DNA from: Gautieria morchelliformis | Taxonomy: Eukaryota; Basidiomycota; Agaricomycetes; Gomphales; Gomphaceae | Length of the DNA: 64,000 nucleotides | Assembly: GCA_015179125.1 (NCBI GenBank) | Contig: WHVA01000184.1 | Location: 1 to 64,000, forward strand | Direction of reading: 5' to 3' | Shown here: in pieces, positions 1 through 10,283 of the stretch | Layout of the letters: each line of letters opens with the position of its first letter | Position numbering within the stretch: the first letter of the stretch is position 1 | Program-made: the position numbers and the translations under genes | The notes under the pieces: model-generated | What the model was told of the DNA's origin: nothing | The model's input: only the letters and a program-made list of their open reading frames with translations | Databases searched by the model: none

Positions 1-2
1 TC

Positions 3-401
3 CTCTCGGTCTTAATCACCATTATTGATCTCTGTCAGTATAATGCAAGGCATTTCCCTCGCATTTTTCAGCTTGCCATGGACTATCTACCAGGTCAAGC
101 CTCATCAGTGCCTGCTGAACGCGTTTTCTCATCCAGCGCTGAGACCGATACTCGACGCCGAAACCGCATTGCACCCGACCTTATGGAACAGCTACAAATG
201 CTTAAGTATATGCTGAAGAAGGATAGGTTGGATTTCACTGGCTCCTGGAAGTCTGAAGAGAAAGAACTGGAGCAGGAGAATGAATATGAGGACCGAGGCC
301 TCTCGGCGATCAATGGACACCTTCACTGGCAGGACGAGAGCTGGGATTCTGTTGAGGAGGTTACGGACGAAGGGTATAGCTACCCCGAGGAGACTGAGTA
401 A
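3..401 (+). CDS. hAT transposase, C-terminal dimerisation region (partial)
   Basis: The frame is open from the window edge to the stop at 401. It encodes the conserved tail of hAT-family transposases: an N-x-R-x-F-P segment, then A-M-D-Y-L-P, then SSVPAERVFSSSAETDT, then RRNRIAPDLMEQLQMLK. This is the hATC dimerisation motif, which holds the active transposase oligomer together at the transposon ends. The last 45 residues are acidic and variable, as is usual for this end. An AG at 37-38 after a pyrimidine-rich stretch could be an intron acceptor, so the exon may begin at 39. The catalytic and BED zinc-finger parts would lie to the left, outside the window. No terminal inverted repeat could be identified downstream. 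This is probably a relic. Confidence 0.85.
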   Translation, partial: LSVLITIIDLCQYNARHFPRIFQLAMDYLPGQASSVPAERVFSSSAETDTRRRNRIAPDLMEQLQMLKYMLKKDRLDFTGSWKSEEKELEQENEYEDRGLSAINGHLHWQDESWDSVEEVTDEGYSYPEETE

Positions 402-1576
402 TTTTGGTTGTCACTAATCTAGTATATTTTGTTCATCAATCTAATATAAGTTGCTGAGTTTGAATGTGGGTCACTCTTGACCGTCGTGTTCCTGCCAGCA
501 GCTTCAGTGTCGACACCACCCGATGTCCTGCAGATGTAAGTGGATGAGTATCACTGTTATTTGACCCAATTTTCACCTGGTGACAGGTGCAATTGTAGTA
601 TTCCCGGCCAAACACAAGAGTCAAACAGCGTACGGGAAGTGCCCGATCACCCTGCGGCCCCAGACGTGTGTCCATATCCAAACCTGACCTGTGCACGGGT
701 GCGGGTGCAGGTGGCACGTCAACACCACGACTGGCTACCAGCTCGTTGCGCGCACTGGGATTGGGATATCGGGACTCAGCCTGGCACGCGAAGAAACAAG
801 GCCACTGTCGGGAAGATCGCACGGTGCAGCGGGCGCGATGGGCGGGCTGCAGCCTCAGCTGCAGCTGTGCAGGTGCACTGCTGGGTCACAGTGCACGGAG
901 GGAGGATGGCGATGTCGATGTGAACGTGTGTGGGGAGCGCTGGACCGGGCTCTCAGCTGGATGGATATGTTGTAGGCAGCTCTAATGGGAGGATACAGAG
1001 GAGGGTGGTGGGCAAGACCATGGTGAATGTTGATGGGGGGATGGAAGAAGCGGGGGATGTGGCGAGAGGAGAGAAAGAAAGAGCCCTTGCGTTGCATATA
1101 TGTGATTTCCCTTCTGTTGGGGTACCGGTACTTGTCGTGATCAATTGCTTGGGGTTTTTCTGGCGCTGAGCATTTTTTTCATTGATATTTATAGTTGCTG
1201 CGCTGACTACAAGCCGAGCAAAGTCCGCGCACAGCAAAAGCTAGCAAAAGCAAAGTAGATTTTACGAAATTTTACAAATGTTAGTCCCCAAGTCACAGTC
1301 CTAGTCATTTCAAGTAGCTGGATTTCAGTTTTTCAAGTGGGTTTACCAAATACGCAGATTTGAGAGCAGATACTGCCCGAATCGCCGATTAGCACAGTTT
1401 GCAGATTTTGCGTCCGACAGCGTCCGATCCTAGCATAACCTCTTTTCACCGGGACTTACCAGTAGAGTTACCAGTAGAGTTACCAGTAGACGTGGGAATG
1501 ACAGGGGCATGCGTGCCAAACCAATCATTGGGACACGCGTACATGGTGCACAAGTTCAAAGATTGCCTAAAAGCCT
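402..1576. other. intergenic stretch without a supported gene
   Basis: No reading frame here shows a recognisable domain. The stretch 600-960 is GC-rich, with overlapping open frames on both strands typical of chance. A short tandem repeat lies at 1456-1491. Confidence 0.5.
1456..1491 (+). repeat. 12-bp tandem repeat, three units
   Basis: Three consecutive copies of TTACCAGTAGAG; the last ends in C instead of G. Confidence 0.9.
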
Positions 1577-1722
1577 TCAAGTTATAAAATATAGGATTCA
1601 CTATTATGTGTTGTTGCCTACTGGGAATAATTTTTTGAGCTAACAGAACACATAGTGGGACTTGTAGGATGTTGGTTTCATACGCCTTTCACACACTCGC
1701 TAATAATAGCACATGACGGGAG
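1577..1722 (+). repeat. duplicated upstream block of Z-A
   Basis: About 145 bp beginning near TATAAAATATAGGATTCACT recur with few changes at about 40460-40612 ahead of Z-E. This shows that the duplicated unit includes sequence well upstream of the Z gene. Confidence 0.8.
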
Positions 1723-1820
1723 TGGACGCAAAAACCAACCTGGCGGGTATGGGCGATCAAAATGAGAAGAAAAAGGAAGTTGGGTGCGCGCTAATTAAAG
1801 TGCAACACAGATTCAGGTGG

Positions 1821-1828
1821 TATTTAAG
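1821..1828 (+). promoter_or_regulatory. TATA-like box of Z-A, conserved in the Z family
   Basis: TATTTAAG lies 80 bp before the chosen ATG at 1901. The same or a one-base variant occurs at the same place ahead of the other copies, near 6865, 17462, 36599, 40722, 43290 and 47344. It is followed within about 20 bp by ATGGCTACC. If the box sets transcription 25-40 bp downstream, that first ATG would not be in the mRNA, which favours the downstream ATGGACGACTC as the start. Confidence 0.5.
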
Positions 1829-1900
1829 AGAGCAGCTCAACATGGCTACCACTCACACCCCACACAACTCTCACTGTCCTAGGTACAACTCGCGACTTTC

Positions 1901-2733
1901 ATGGACGACTCATCCCATTTGACAATGAACATCGACTTCCTGGGCCCTATGCCGGCGACTACGACATCAGGCCCCTCCCTAATCAGTCTGGATTGTCTTG
2001 GTATTTTACTCATCGACACATACTCTCTTACCGATGGAGACATTGCCCCCAGCAGTACATACCTTGCAGCACCACACAAAACAACAATTAACCATACACG
2101 CCTCAACTCTACTGCAGCCCCCGCATTCACCATCCATTCGTCACTGGTCAGTCGCCCATCTAGTGTCCTGCGTCGCTAGTCATCATGACACTGATGACAC
2201 ATGCAGAACACTACGGTTCATTCCATGGCTCCACCACAAGCGTCCGCCCAACCTCTCCTTCCTCCGTCTGAGTTTCCTCAGCACACCTTCAGCCAGGTCG
2301 GCACCTTCACCAGCTTGTCCGACCTGAAAATTTACATCAACGATGAAGGCAACACGTACCACCGCTGTGCATATCCAAACTGTTCGGACAAGGCTCGCTT
2401 CCCCAGCAAGAGACACGCGATCTCCCACATTCGTCGTGTCCACCTTAAAGAAAAGCCCTTTATATGCAGCTGGTATGTCGATCCCGTGTGTGAGCCTGAC
2501 ACACTTACAGTCTCTACAGCGGGAAGGTGTATGCATATGCCCAGGATGCGCAACGCCACGTTGATACGAAGAACCAGGGCCGTATTCACCAATGCAGCAT
2601 CTGGTGAGTACATTCTCCCAATTCTATTCCTGCACAGGTAGTCAATGCGTCAGTCTCCAGTAACAAGCGGTATGCCCGCCAGGACTACCGAGACCTACAC
2701 GAGAAGCGCTGCGTTCTGAAAGAGCGGGTCTGA
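1901..2733 (+). CDS. Z-A: three-finger zinc-finger protein, 222 aa, four exons
   Basis: Exons 1901-2146, 2207-2472, 2520-2603 and 2661-2733 join in frame to 223 codons including TGA. The introns of 60, 47 and 57 bp begin GTCAGT, GTATGT and GTGAGT and end in CAG. The N-terminus is acidic and hydrophobic (MDDSSHLTM..). Then comes a Pro/Gln-rich stretch, finger 1 (C-x4-C-x14-H-x4-H), a linker-like LKEKPF, a degenerate second finger split by intron 2, and a clean C-x2-C-x12-H-x3-C finger split by intron 3. The protein is probably nuclear and nucleic-acid binding; the target is unknown. Exon 2 is 9 nt shorter than in most copies (IIK before NDEG is lost), which keeps frame. The gene is convergent with the SAM gene at 2906-3978. 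I do not recognise a named orthologue. Confidence 0.75.
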
Positions 2734-2744
2734 AATTCGGCTTG

Positions 2745-3120
2745 CGCAATTTGATCATGACCATGTATGGATTCTGTATCACAACCATGTAGGACTAACG
2801 GTGTGCTTGAGCAATAAATATCAAGTATTTTACTGCCATTGGCCGCGAAGATAACTGGAAAGAAATATGTGGAAATAACTGGATGAAAGCGAGAATGACA
2901 GCGCTCTACAACTCACTCACTAAATTCCAGGTAAGGAAAAATTTAGCGTCTACTGCATTAAGAATAATAAGTAACAATAGTATGATCGAGGGATGTACCT
3001 GCGGATAGGTTTGAAGGCGATAGCGGCGTACTGCGCCGTGTGAACTATAAGCGCCATGGATGCCACCCTCGACGCTTTTGACCTCGCTCTCTGTTCTTTG
3101 GGCCACTTGGGCCTTTACGC
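2745..3120. repeat. block S, shared spacer after Z genes
   Basis: About 370 bp following Z-A recur after Z-C (18480-18830), Z-D (37590-38160), Z-E (41745-42110) and Z-F (44310-44830). Shorter or diverged versions follow Z-B (7800-7915) and Z-G (48370-48720). The block contains an AT-rich ATAAATAT tract just after each Z stop, a likely poly(A) region. It overlaps the 3' end of the convergent SAM gene. Confidence 0.8.
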
Positions 3121-3978
3121 ACTAGGTTTATACACGTAACGGAGCAGCTTACCTTGATTTCTTTCGTGGATGAGCTGGGAAATGTCGCGGCATGCAGAGG
3201 GGGTGGGATGGAGGGGCAGGGGTCGCCCGTTTTTAAGCGTATGGGGAGCGTGCTGGGGACGGGGGACGGGGGATCTGGAAGTGGAGTGGAGGGTCATCGC
3301 GAGCCGCTGGAGGTCGCGCTGGTTGCTGGAGGTCGCGCTGGTGCGACTTTGAGCACCTTTGGCGGAGACTCTTGAAGGTGTTCAGCATTTAGATGCGGGC
3401 ACTGATGGAGGCGATGCCCGTCTCGCCGAGGGTCTGCTGGTCGAGGTCGAGGAGAATGTCCCCGCGGATGTCGTGGTTCGCGAACGACTGGGCGTGGTGC
3501 GCGCACTTGTTGTCCGCGAGCCAGCGGGCGACGTGGCCATCATTCGACTGGCGCAGAAAGTCGAGGAAGGGCACCCCGGGCGGCGGCTCGAGGGGGTGTT
3601 CTGCAGGGGCCTCTCGGGGCGGGCTGCAGGATGGCGGGCTGCGGGGGCGACATTGAACGAGGGCGACGTCGGGGTCAAGCTATGCGGCGAGCCGCTCTCG
3701 AGGAGCGTCCCTTCCATGGAGATCATCGCGGGCGGCGAGCACGGAGAGCGTCGAGGACGTGGGAGGCAAGGTCGGCGAGGACGTGGACAACAGCGAGGGT
3801 GTCGAGGACGTGGATGACGACGAGCACGCTGAGCACGTCTCAGGTTCACGCTGCACGTCTCAGGTCCGCGATCGAGGTCGGAGACCACGGAAGCAGTCAC
3901 GCTTGTCACCAACGTGATGCTGACACTGCCAGTCGCATGTCCGCTCCTACCAGGAAGACGATTCGGAACTTGCAACAC
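2906..3978 (-). pseudogene. SAM-domain gene, copy A (broken)
   Basis: On the minus strand, 3574-3389 encodes a sterile alpha motif: HVARWLADNKCAHHAQSF, then HDIRGDILLDLDQQTL, then GIAS. This is the pattern of SAM domains in fungal MAPK-module proteins such as Ste50 and Ste11, which mediate protein-protein contacts. Compared with copy E, an AAA lysine codon after ARI has become TAA, ending the frame inside the last helix. Downstream, AATCAAG/GTAAGC near 3154 looks like a splice donor leading to a short exon and then a tail ending at 2906. The 5' part is Arg/Ser/Pro-rich in all frames and its start cannot be fixed. The gene points towards Z-A and ends about 170 bp from it. Confidence 0.6.
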
Positions 3979-4227
3979 GTCCGCTGTGCGTTTCCTCTAT
4001 CCGTGCTCGTCGTCTCAGACCGTGACTCTGAAGCGATCGCCCCGGTGTCTAGTTTAAACATTTTATCTGTTCAGGGTAAGAACGCATTTCGCCGCTGCTG
4101 TAACATTAGTGTGTTGTTACACCCAAGTTTTCTCCTCCGAAGTCGCGTCACTGGACAACCTTCTACATATGAACTCCGGCCTGTTTCCACTCTCAATGAC
4201 TGCGCTGTCTTTCCCTTGTCGCGGGCG

Positions 4228-4960
4228 TCAACCCTCATTCAGCGAGCCACCCCTATCGTTCAAAGGTTGATCCCAATTCCCCTGGCACCGCAGCTGTCGG
4301 AACTTGGTTACCATCTGATTAGAAACAGGCAAGCAGTCATGTACCTCGCTTGAACGTACACAATCTCCAAAGGAAGGTTCTGCCTGAGTTGGTGATCTCG
4401 ATGAGCTGCATGCCATGCAACAGACCCGGGGCAAGCAAACTGGTCGTCCATGTCCGTCATCGTCCACGTCGTCCGGATCTGGTATGTCCCCAGCATCGTT
4501 GGCTGCCACACTCTCGGTGCCTTGTGCCACCCAAAGCCCTCGGTGAATTTGCGTGAAAAGTGATCCTTGATTGTTTCTAGCACAACTCACAACGCACTTC
4601 CCTGCCGCTTCATCCGTCCCGTGGCCTTAGTGTTTGCATCAGTATTCCCAGCTAATGTCGACTTTAGATGGTGCCTGGGATTCAGCAACCACTGTATGCA
4701 TCAGCATCGAAGTTGCAGAAGTTCTGCGCCCCAGGGAGACTATATAGAATTACCATACAGCTGTGGGGTGGAAGAAAATTCTGGTCGTCGCTTGATCCAC
4801 GGTGCATCCAATCCAGCATCCGGCCAATGCAGCCTATGCCGCCTCCACCTCTATCACCAACTTCCTTGGTTGCTCAAAGCCGCGGTATGTCGCGCTCCTC
4901 AGTATGGCGTCTAGCGATTCAATCCTAAAATATGTGAACACCCCCGTTCGTCAGTCAACA
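4228..4960 (-). CDS. unrecognised ORF H, copy A
   Basis: Minus-strand coding potential shared with copy C at 19847-20371. The common core contains FTQIH-GLWVAQGTES-AANDAGDIPDP and then a DDQF-CPGSVAW segment. In copy A the frame carrying CPGSVAW is shifted relative to the first part, so this copy is probably damaged or spliced differently. No known domain, signal peptide or membrane segment is evident. It lies immediately upstream of the SAM gene on the same strand and could be part of the same transcription unit. Function unknown. Confidence 0.35.
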
Positions 4961-5059
4961 CTCGAGTACTCCCGGCCTGGCGTCCAAGCAGCGCGTCGAG
5001 ACCTATGAACGGGTGTAGGCATGTAACTTCATATTTCATCGACCTTCAGAGGCGGCCCG

Positions 5060-5650
5060 AGCCAGGCGTAATCGTTTGGATGCTTCAGACAATACGAGAA
5101 GCGGAAAGTCTCGAGCAGCAGGATTACGTGCTCTGGAAAATTATCAAGAAGAAATCATGATATACGATTATAGTCGACTAACTCATATATGGCCCGGCAA
5201 AATTCCTCCCGCTGCGGACCATTTCGTCAGTAGGTGAAGTAAAACGAGCTAAGTTGAACTGGAGTCGCTCCGGCCGTCTGCTCACTGCAACATGCTATCC
5301 GGCGTCGACTCTATGAACACAGACCACACGCGCATGATGCACCACCAGACGCACAGCACCACCAGCACCAGACAGTGCGCCGCACGTCCCCGTCACTGTC
5401 CGCTGTCCCACTGGTCGTATCGGCCCCTTCACTCCAGGGCAGAATCCTTTGGTGTAGGGGGGCGCCGGGGAGTGCCTGGTATTTCACGTCACATACTAGC
5501 CACGGTAGACCGCTGTACGCATAGTCTGCGTCGCCTTGCTCCCTTTGGAAGCAGAGGGACATGGGCTTCTTCTCGAAAGGTTTGTCTCGATGCAAACGGT
5601 GAAGACGCGGTGACAGTATGCGGGAGCTGTAACTGTATTATAGCTTAAAG
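5060..5650 (+). pseudogene. eroded caspase-like gene block T, copy A
   Basis: Homologous to the T blocks at 8690-9340, 38690-39360 and 44930-45570. In copies D and F this block encodes the C-terminal half of a peptidase C14-like protein. Here the core with the catalytic-cysteine motif is deleted. Only flanks remain, such as the GGGCAGAATCC stretch near 5438 that in other copies reads GQNPF. A minus-strand ORF at 5595-5311 is not conserved in frame and is judged a shadow. Confidence 0.5.
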
Positions 5651-5709
5651 GGCGCACACACACCACGCCCTCTCTCGCCAACACATTCCATTGCTAAGTA
5701 TCTTTGTGC

Positions 5710-6110
5710 GTACATGTGTGCCGGTGAAATGCAACGCTATAAGGATGTACAAAATCATGCAATCATTGCCGCACCAAGTTCCTGTCCAGTAGTGGCGGGG
5801 AAGCCTCGGTGGGTTCGATCATGAAGACGAGCTAAGGTCGGGATGAATGGAAGCTGGACCTGTCCACTATGTGAGCTGCGTATCGCGAAAATGGCTGGAG
5901 TGTGCATGCCAGGGAACATCCTTTCACACTGGCTGAACAACGGCTTCAAGGTGCTGTCGACCATGCGACACCGGTTTGCAACGAGTCACGACAGGGCTTG
6001 AGAAAATCGCGGGATCTATTGCGTCCACGGCCCATACCAGTATACGGCGAGACACGGCTATCGAGACGATGCCTGAGGCCTGAGCTTGAGGCCTCAGGAT
6101 TCTTAGATAT
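5710..6110 (+). repeat. block U, copy A
   Basis: About 400 bp repeated at 9385-9760, 35760-36140, 39400-39720 and 45575-45900. In the 35.8 kb and 9.5 kb copies the plus strand contains a short conserved reading (HY-x2-DLPGNT, SHW, GFEVLST). Copy A has a small deletion that shifts it. No known domain was recognised. Confidence 0.6.
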
Positions 6111-6671
6111 GAATGCGTGGCATCCGAATCCGGTGCCGGTGAACAGTTATGGAAGGGGCGTTAATCGTGTGATTATGTAACTGCCATTCCACCTCATGAT
6201 TCCTCATCTGATTCAGGGGTCGCCCGTTATGGAAGGTGACAGTATGTAAATGGCCCGTGGCCGGGCGAGAACGAGATTTTACCTTCTGGCAATATGCAGC
6301 GCTGTGTCAAAGCAAGTTTGAGTCAGATGTGGCAGTAACACGGATCCTACGAGCCAGTCCCGTGGTATGCAGCCGGACAGGTATGCTACTCCGATCGCAC
6401 ACATTCAAAACACAATGCGCGTGTGCACACGTATAATAAGACAATAGAACTACCTTATGTAGGGGAAATGTCCGAGTCGAGGGAGACCAAAGTTGGATCC
6501 TCTCCAGTAGCATCGGAGATCGAGATTTCTTCACTCTCCATCTCCGATGCTTTGTGGCGGGGACACAGAAGGCAACCTCTTACGGTGGCTATCTCAATCT
6601 CCATCGATAGAAGCTTGAGTTTCGCAGGAAATCGGACGTGTCTGGCACGCATCATGCCCCTGACGTGTGAC
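6111..6671. other. spacer upstream of Z-B
   Basis: No gene seen. The stretch 6290-6380 resembles sequence upstream of Z-C (17070-17210), Z-D (36355-36470) and Z-G (47020-47190): a GCTGTGTCGAAGC-like start and CCAGTCCTGCAAG-like centre. It is part of the duplicated 5' flank of Z genes. Confidence 0.5.
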
Positions 6672-6740
6672 GCCGTAAATAGTTACGCGAGCTCCGACCT
6701 CACGACTCGTGAGGTAGGAGCTCGCGTAACTATTAACGGC
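6672..6740. repeat. 69-bp near-perfect palindrome
   Basis: Two 34-bp arms starting GCCGTAAATAGTTACGCGAG and ending CTATTAACGGC pair with two mismatches and a one-base centre at CACGACTCGTG. Only 3 bp separate it from the next palindrome. Confidence 0.95.
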
Positions 6741-6743
6741 GAC

Positions 6744-6794
6744 TGTACAACATAAAGAGGCTGCACTCGGAGTACAGCCTCTTTATGCTGTACA
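6744..6794. repeat. 51-bp near-perfect palindrome
   Basis: Two 25-bp arms, TGTACAACATAAAGAGGCTG.. and ..CAGCCTCTTTATGCTGTACA, pair around ACTCGGAGT with two mismatches. The 3' half resembles a hairpin terminator, but this is nuclear fungal DNA and no such role is implied. Confidence 0.95.
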
Positions 6795-6938
6795 GCGGTC
6801 GCTCTGGCAGTTGCATTACATAAGGACTCAGTATGGGATCATCATTTCGTTCCACTATTCAGTATTTAGGCAAGCAACTCAACATGGCTACCACACCCCA
6901 CACAACTCTCAGCATCATAGGCACAACTAGCGACTTTC

Positions 6939-7748
6939 ATGGACGACTCATCCCATTTGACGATGGACCTCGACTTTCTGCACTGCCTCTCAAGTATCAG
7001 TACCGACACATACTCTCCTACCGATGCAGACGTTCCTGCCTCCAATGCCCCCATCAGTACGTACCTTGCAGCACCACACAAAACAACAATTAACCATACA
7101 TGCCTCAACACTACTTCAGCCCCCGCATTCAACGTGCATTCGCCACCGGTGAGTCGTCCATCGAGTGTCCTGCGTCGCAAGTCACCACGACACTGATGTG
7201 GCATGCAGAACACTACTGTTCATTCCATGGCTCCACCACAAGCGTCGCCCCAACCTCTCCTTCCTCCTTCCGAGTTTCCCCAGCACACGTTCAGCCAGGT
7301 CGGCACCCTCACCAGCTTGTCCGACCTCAAAATTTACATCATCATCAAGACCAATGATGAAGGCAACACATACCACAGCTGTGCATATCCAAACTGTTCG
7401 CACAAGGTTCACTTCCCTAGCAGGAGGCACGTGATCTCTCATATTCGTCGTGCCCACCTTAAAGAAAAGCCCTTCATGTGCAGCTGGTATGTCGATCCCG
7501 GGTGTGAGCCTGACACACTTACAGTCTCTGCAGCGGGAAGGTGTATGCATATGCCCAGGATGCGAAACGCCACGTCGATACGAAGAACCAGGGCAAAATT
7601 CACGAATGCTGCATCTGGTGAGCGCATCCTCCCCATTCTTTTCCTACACAGTTAATCAACGTGTCTGTCTACCAGTAACAAGTGGTATGCCCGCCAGGAC
7701 TACCGAGACCAACACGAGAAGCGCTGCGTCCTGAAAGAGCGAGACTGA
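6939..7748 (+). CDS. Z-B: zinc-finger protein, 214 aa, four exons
   Basis: Exons 6939-7148, 7209-7486, 7534-7617 and 7676-7748 give 215 codons with stop. Intron 1 has the best donor of the family (GTGAGT). Exon 1 is the shortest of all copies: about two dozen residues between DLDFL and DTYS are missing or replaced, still in frame. Exon 2 is 3 nt longer than usual (an added Ile in the IIIK tract). The last finger reads C-C-I-C then NKWYARQDYRDQHEKRC, so the C-x2-C-x12-H-x3-C spacing is kept with Cys replacing Ser. In finger 1 the sequence HKVHF replaces DKARF. This is the most diverged copy that still has an open frame; the palindrome pair lies 150 bp upstream of it. Confidence 0.7.
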
Positions 7749-8159
7749 AATTCGCAATTTCGTCATGACCATGTATAGATTGCTGTATCACAGCCATGTA
7801 GGACTAGCGGTGTACTTGACCAATAAATATCAAGTGTTTTACTGCCAATTGGCCACGAGGATGACTGGAAAAAAATGTGTGGAAACGCTATTGACGCTTT
7901 TGACTTCACTCTCTGCTCCTTTGGCCCAATAATACGGCACTTACCATTGGTGCTTAGTACGAGCAAAGGGATGTGTACCTTGGTTCCAGAAAGGTGGGTT
8001 TCGGCCGGTGACCGGGGATACGGCTCTCCATGCGGACCGGAAGCAGCCGGAGGCAGAACCGGTGAGGGTGACGGCACTGCAATGGCAACTGTGTCTGTAA
8101 ACACTAGGACCATATACTAAGCTATGTCGAGTACAGTTTCAAACCTCCACTCAGTGTCA

Positions 8160-8560
8160 GCAAATTTACATTCTACTAAGCTGGAGCAATGTCGATATCT
8201 GCGATCGGGACGTCCTCGACATAAAACAAGAATTTTTTTGGAACTATACGCGTAGAACGACATCTACTTCTGGGTGCAGTCCGTTGAGAATCACGGGAAA
8301 AACATGTCGCACATCGTCCTAGTTGCGGGATTCCCGTACATAAAGTGTCTCGATTTCGATCTCGATCTTGAGTGCGACTCCTCGCATTCAAACTTCAGGA
8401 TTCAGACGCGCACAGCTCGGCTAAACTCTATCGGCGTATGTTACACAGTTTCCCTTGCCTTGTGTGGTTGGTGTGATGTCGCGAACCCTTCACGTACCAG
8501 TTTTCTCGTTTGGAGATTCAAATTTCAAATGCGGCGCAGGCCCTGTAAGTTGAACAGTCT
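8160..8560. repeat. block X, copy B
   Basis: About 400 bp beginning near CAATGTCGATATCTGCGATC recur at 38200-38560 and, more diverged, at 50920-51200. Only the last copy has a clear open frame. It lies between Z-B and the T block, the same order as after Z-D. Confidence 0.7.
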
Positions 8561-8689
8561 TCGTGCATTGTTTATTCTATATTTATATTCTCTTTACGCT
8601 CACAAACTACTTTCTCCTGGTGTAACTGTTCATCCTCCACCGTTGTCAAATGAGAATGAACTACAATAACTCGGTCAAGAGATCTAGGA

Positions 8690-9340
8690 ACGTTTAGGGG
8701 CAGCCCGACCCAGACACAATCGATTGGATACATCAGACAATCTTCTCCTCCTCAGGCAATGAGAAGCGGGAAGTATCGAGCAGTAAGGATAGTACGACCT
8801 CTGGCAGATAGTCAGGAAGAAATCATGATAGAGAATTATAGTCGACTAACTGATTTGTGGCCCGGCAAAATTCCTCCACCCTGCGGACAATTTCGTCAGT
8901 AGGTGAAGTAAAACCAGCTAAGTTGAAGTACTAGAGTCGCTCCGTCGCTCTACTCACTGCAACATGATTACGTCGACTTTGTCCCCTCTTTTCCCTCGGG
9001 GTATGAACACAGACGCACGTTCATGATGCACCACCAGACGTACAGCACCACCAGCATCAAACAGTGCACCGCACGTCCCCGTCACTATCGCCTGTCCCCC
9101 TGATCGTATCTGCCGCCTCACACCAGGGCAGAATCCCTTCGTGTAGGGGGGCGCCGGGGAGTGCTTGATATTCCATGTCACATAGCCTCAGTATACCGCG
9201 GCGCTATACGCCGCCTTGTCCCTTTGGAAACAGAGGGACATGGGCTTCGTCTCGAAAGGTTTGTCTCGATGCAAACAGTTAAGATGACCTGACACTATGC
9301 AGGAGCTGTAACTGTATTAGCTTAGAGGGCGCACACACAT
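8690..9340 (+). pseudogene. eroded caspase-like gene block T, copy B
   Basis: Same block as at 5060-5650, with the same core deletion. The 3' end still reads GQNPFV, a stop, then GGAGECLIFHVT and a stop, on the plus strand at about 9127-9184. This corresponds to GQNPFVYGAAKDRLIFQVT in copy F. It is too decayed to be functional. Confidence 0.5.
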
Positions 9341-9384
9341 CATGCCCTCTCTCGCCAACACATTTTATTGCTAAGTATCTTTGT

Positions 9385-9760
9385 GTGTACATGTGCACCG
9401 GTGAAATGCAGCGCTATATGCCTACCGTACGGATGTGCAAAACCATGCAATCATTGCCGCGCCGAGTCCGGTCCAGCAGTGGGGAAGCCTTTTGTCCGGC
9501 AGCTGGGTATGTATAGCTCGGTGGGTTCGTGAAGACGAGCCTAAGGTCGGGATGAATGGAAGCTCGACGTGCCCATTATGTGAGCTGCGTATCACGAAAA
9601 TGGGCGGAGTGTGCATTATTTCAATGACCTACCAGGGAACACCCTTTCGCACTGGCTGAACAGCGGCTTCGAGGTGCTGTCGACCATACGACACCCGTTT
9701 GCAACGACAGCGTGGGACTTGCTTACCTATCGCGTCCAGGGCTCATGCCAGTATACGACG
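9385..9760 (+). repeat. block U, copy B
   Basis: Second copy of the U block. The plus strand reads ENGRSVHYFNDLPGN, then LSHWLNSGFEVLST, without a stop over about 35 codons. The product is unrecognised. Confidence 0.55.
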
Positions 9761-9779
9761 AGACACGCCTGAGCAGTAC

Positions 9780-10283
9780 CGGGGTGACTTTGGAGAATGG
9801 GGTGCGGGACTGGGTGGGGGGCGCTCGGGGGGGAGGGAGAGAGGAAGATCACGGAGTTGCGGGCGACGTCCTTGATAGACGAGCTGGAATGGTTATGGGT
9901 ATGTATGGCCTTGCGGCCGGGGCAGGGGCGCTGGCGGGCGTTTCCGCGGATGAGCTGGAGAAGGTCGCGGGGCGCAGCCGGGGTGAGATGGGGGCGGGTG
10001 TCACCTGTTTTCTAAGCGTTTGGGCAGCGCGCTGCGGACGGAGAACGCGGATCTGGAGGTGGGTCAAAGTGGAGGGCCATCGGGAGTCGCTGGAGGTCTC
10101 GCTGGAGGTCGCGCTGGAGCACGCTGGGGGCGGGTCGAGCGGGATTTTCTGCAGGGACAGTCCACTGGCGGGTGGCGCGGGAGGGCGAGGGCGGTGATGG
10201 CAGGGAGGGCGTGGAGGGCAGCAAGGACGTGGAGGACGGGGAAGACGAGACGAAGATGTCAGAGACGTGAGCAAAGATGGTGA
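9780..10283 (-). pseudogene. SAM gene remnant, copy B
   Basis: Minus-strand GC-rich sequence matches the flanks of the SAM gene: IPLDPPPA before the domain and a CRDLSQLI-like tail after it. The whole SAM domain between them is missing. The same deletion state occurs at 39690-40079, so both remnants may descend from one deleted copy. The long minus-strand ORF 10364-9849 runs across this remnant in an Arg/Pro/Ser-rich frame and is unlikely to be a protein. Confidence 0.5.

Noticed and set aside
3382-3978. 198-residue minus-strand ORF over SAM copy A
   Set aside because: Arg/Pro/Ser/Thr-rich frame, out of phase with the conserved SAM domain and not conserved in phase in copies C and E; a GC-rich shadow.
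6744-6794. Intrinsic (bacterial-type) terminator
   Set aside because: The hairpin lacks a T-run at the right place, and the window is fungal nuclear DNA.
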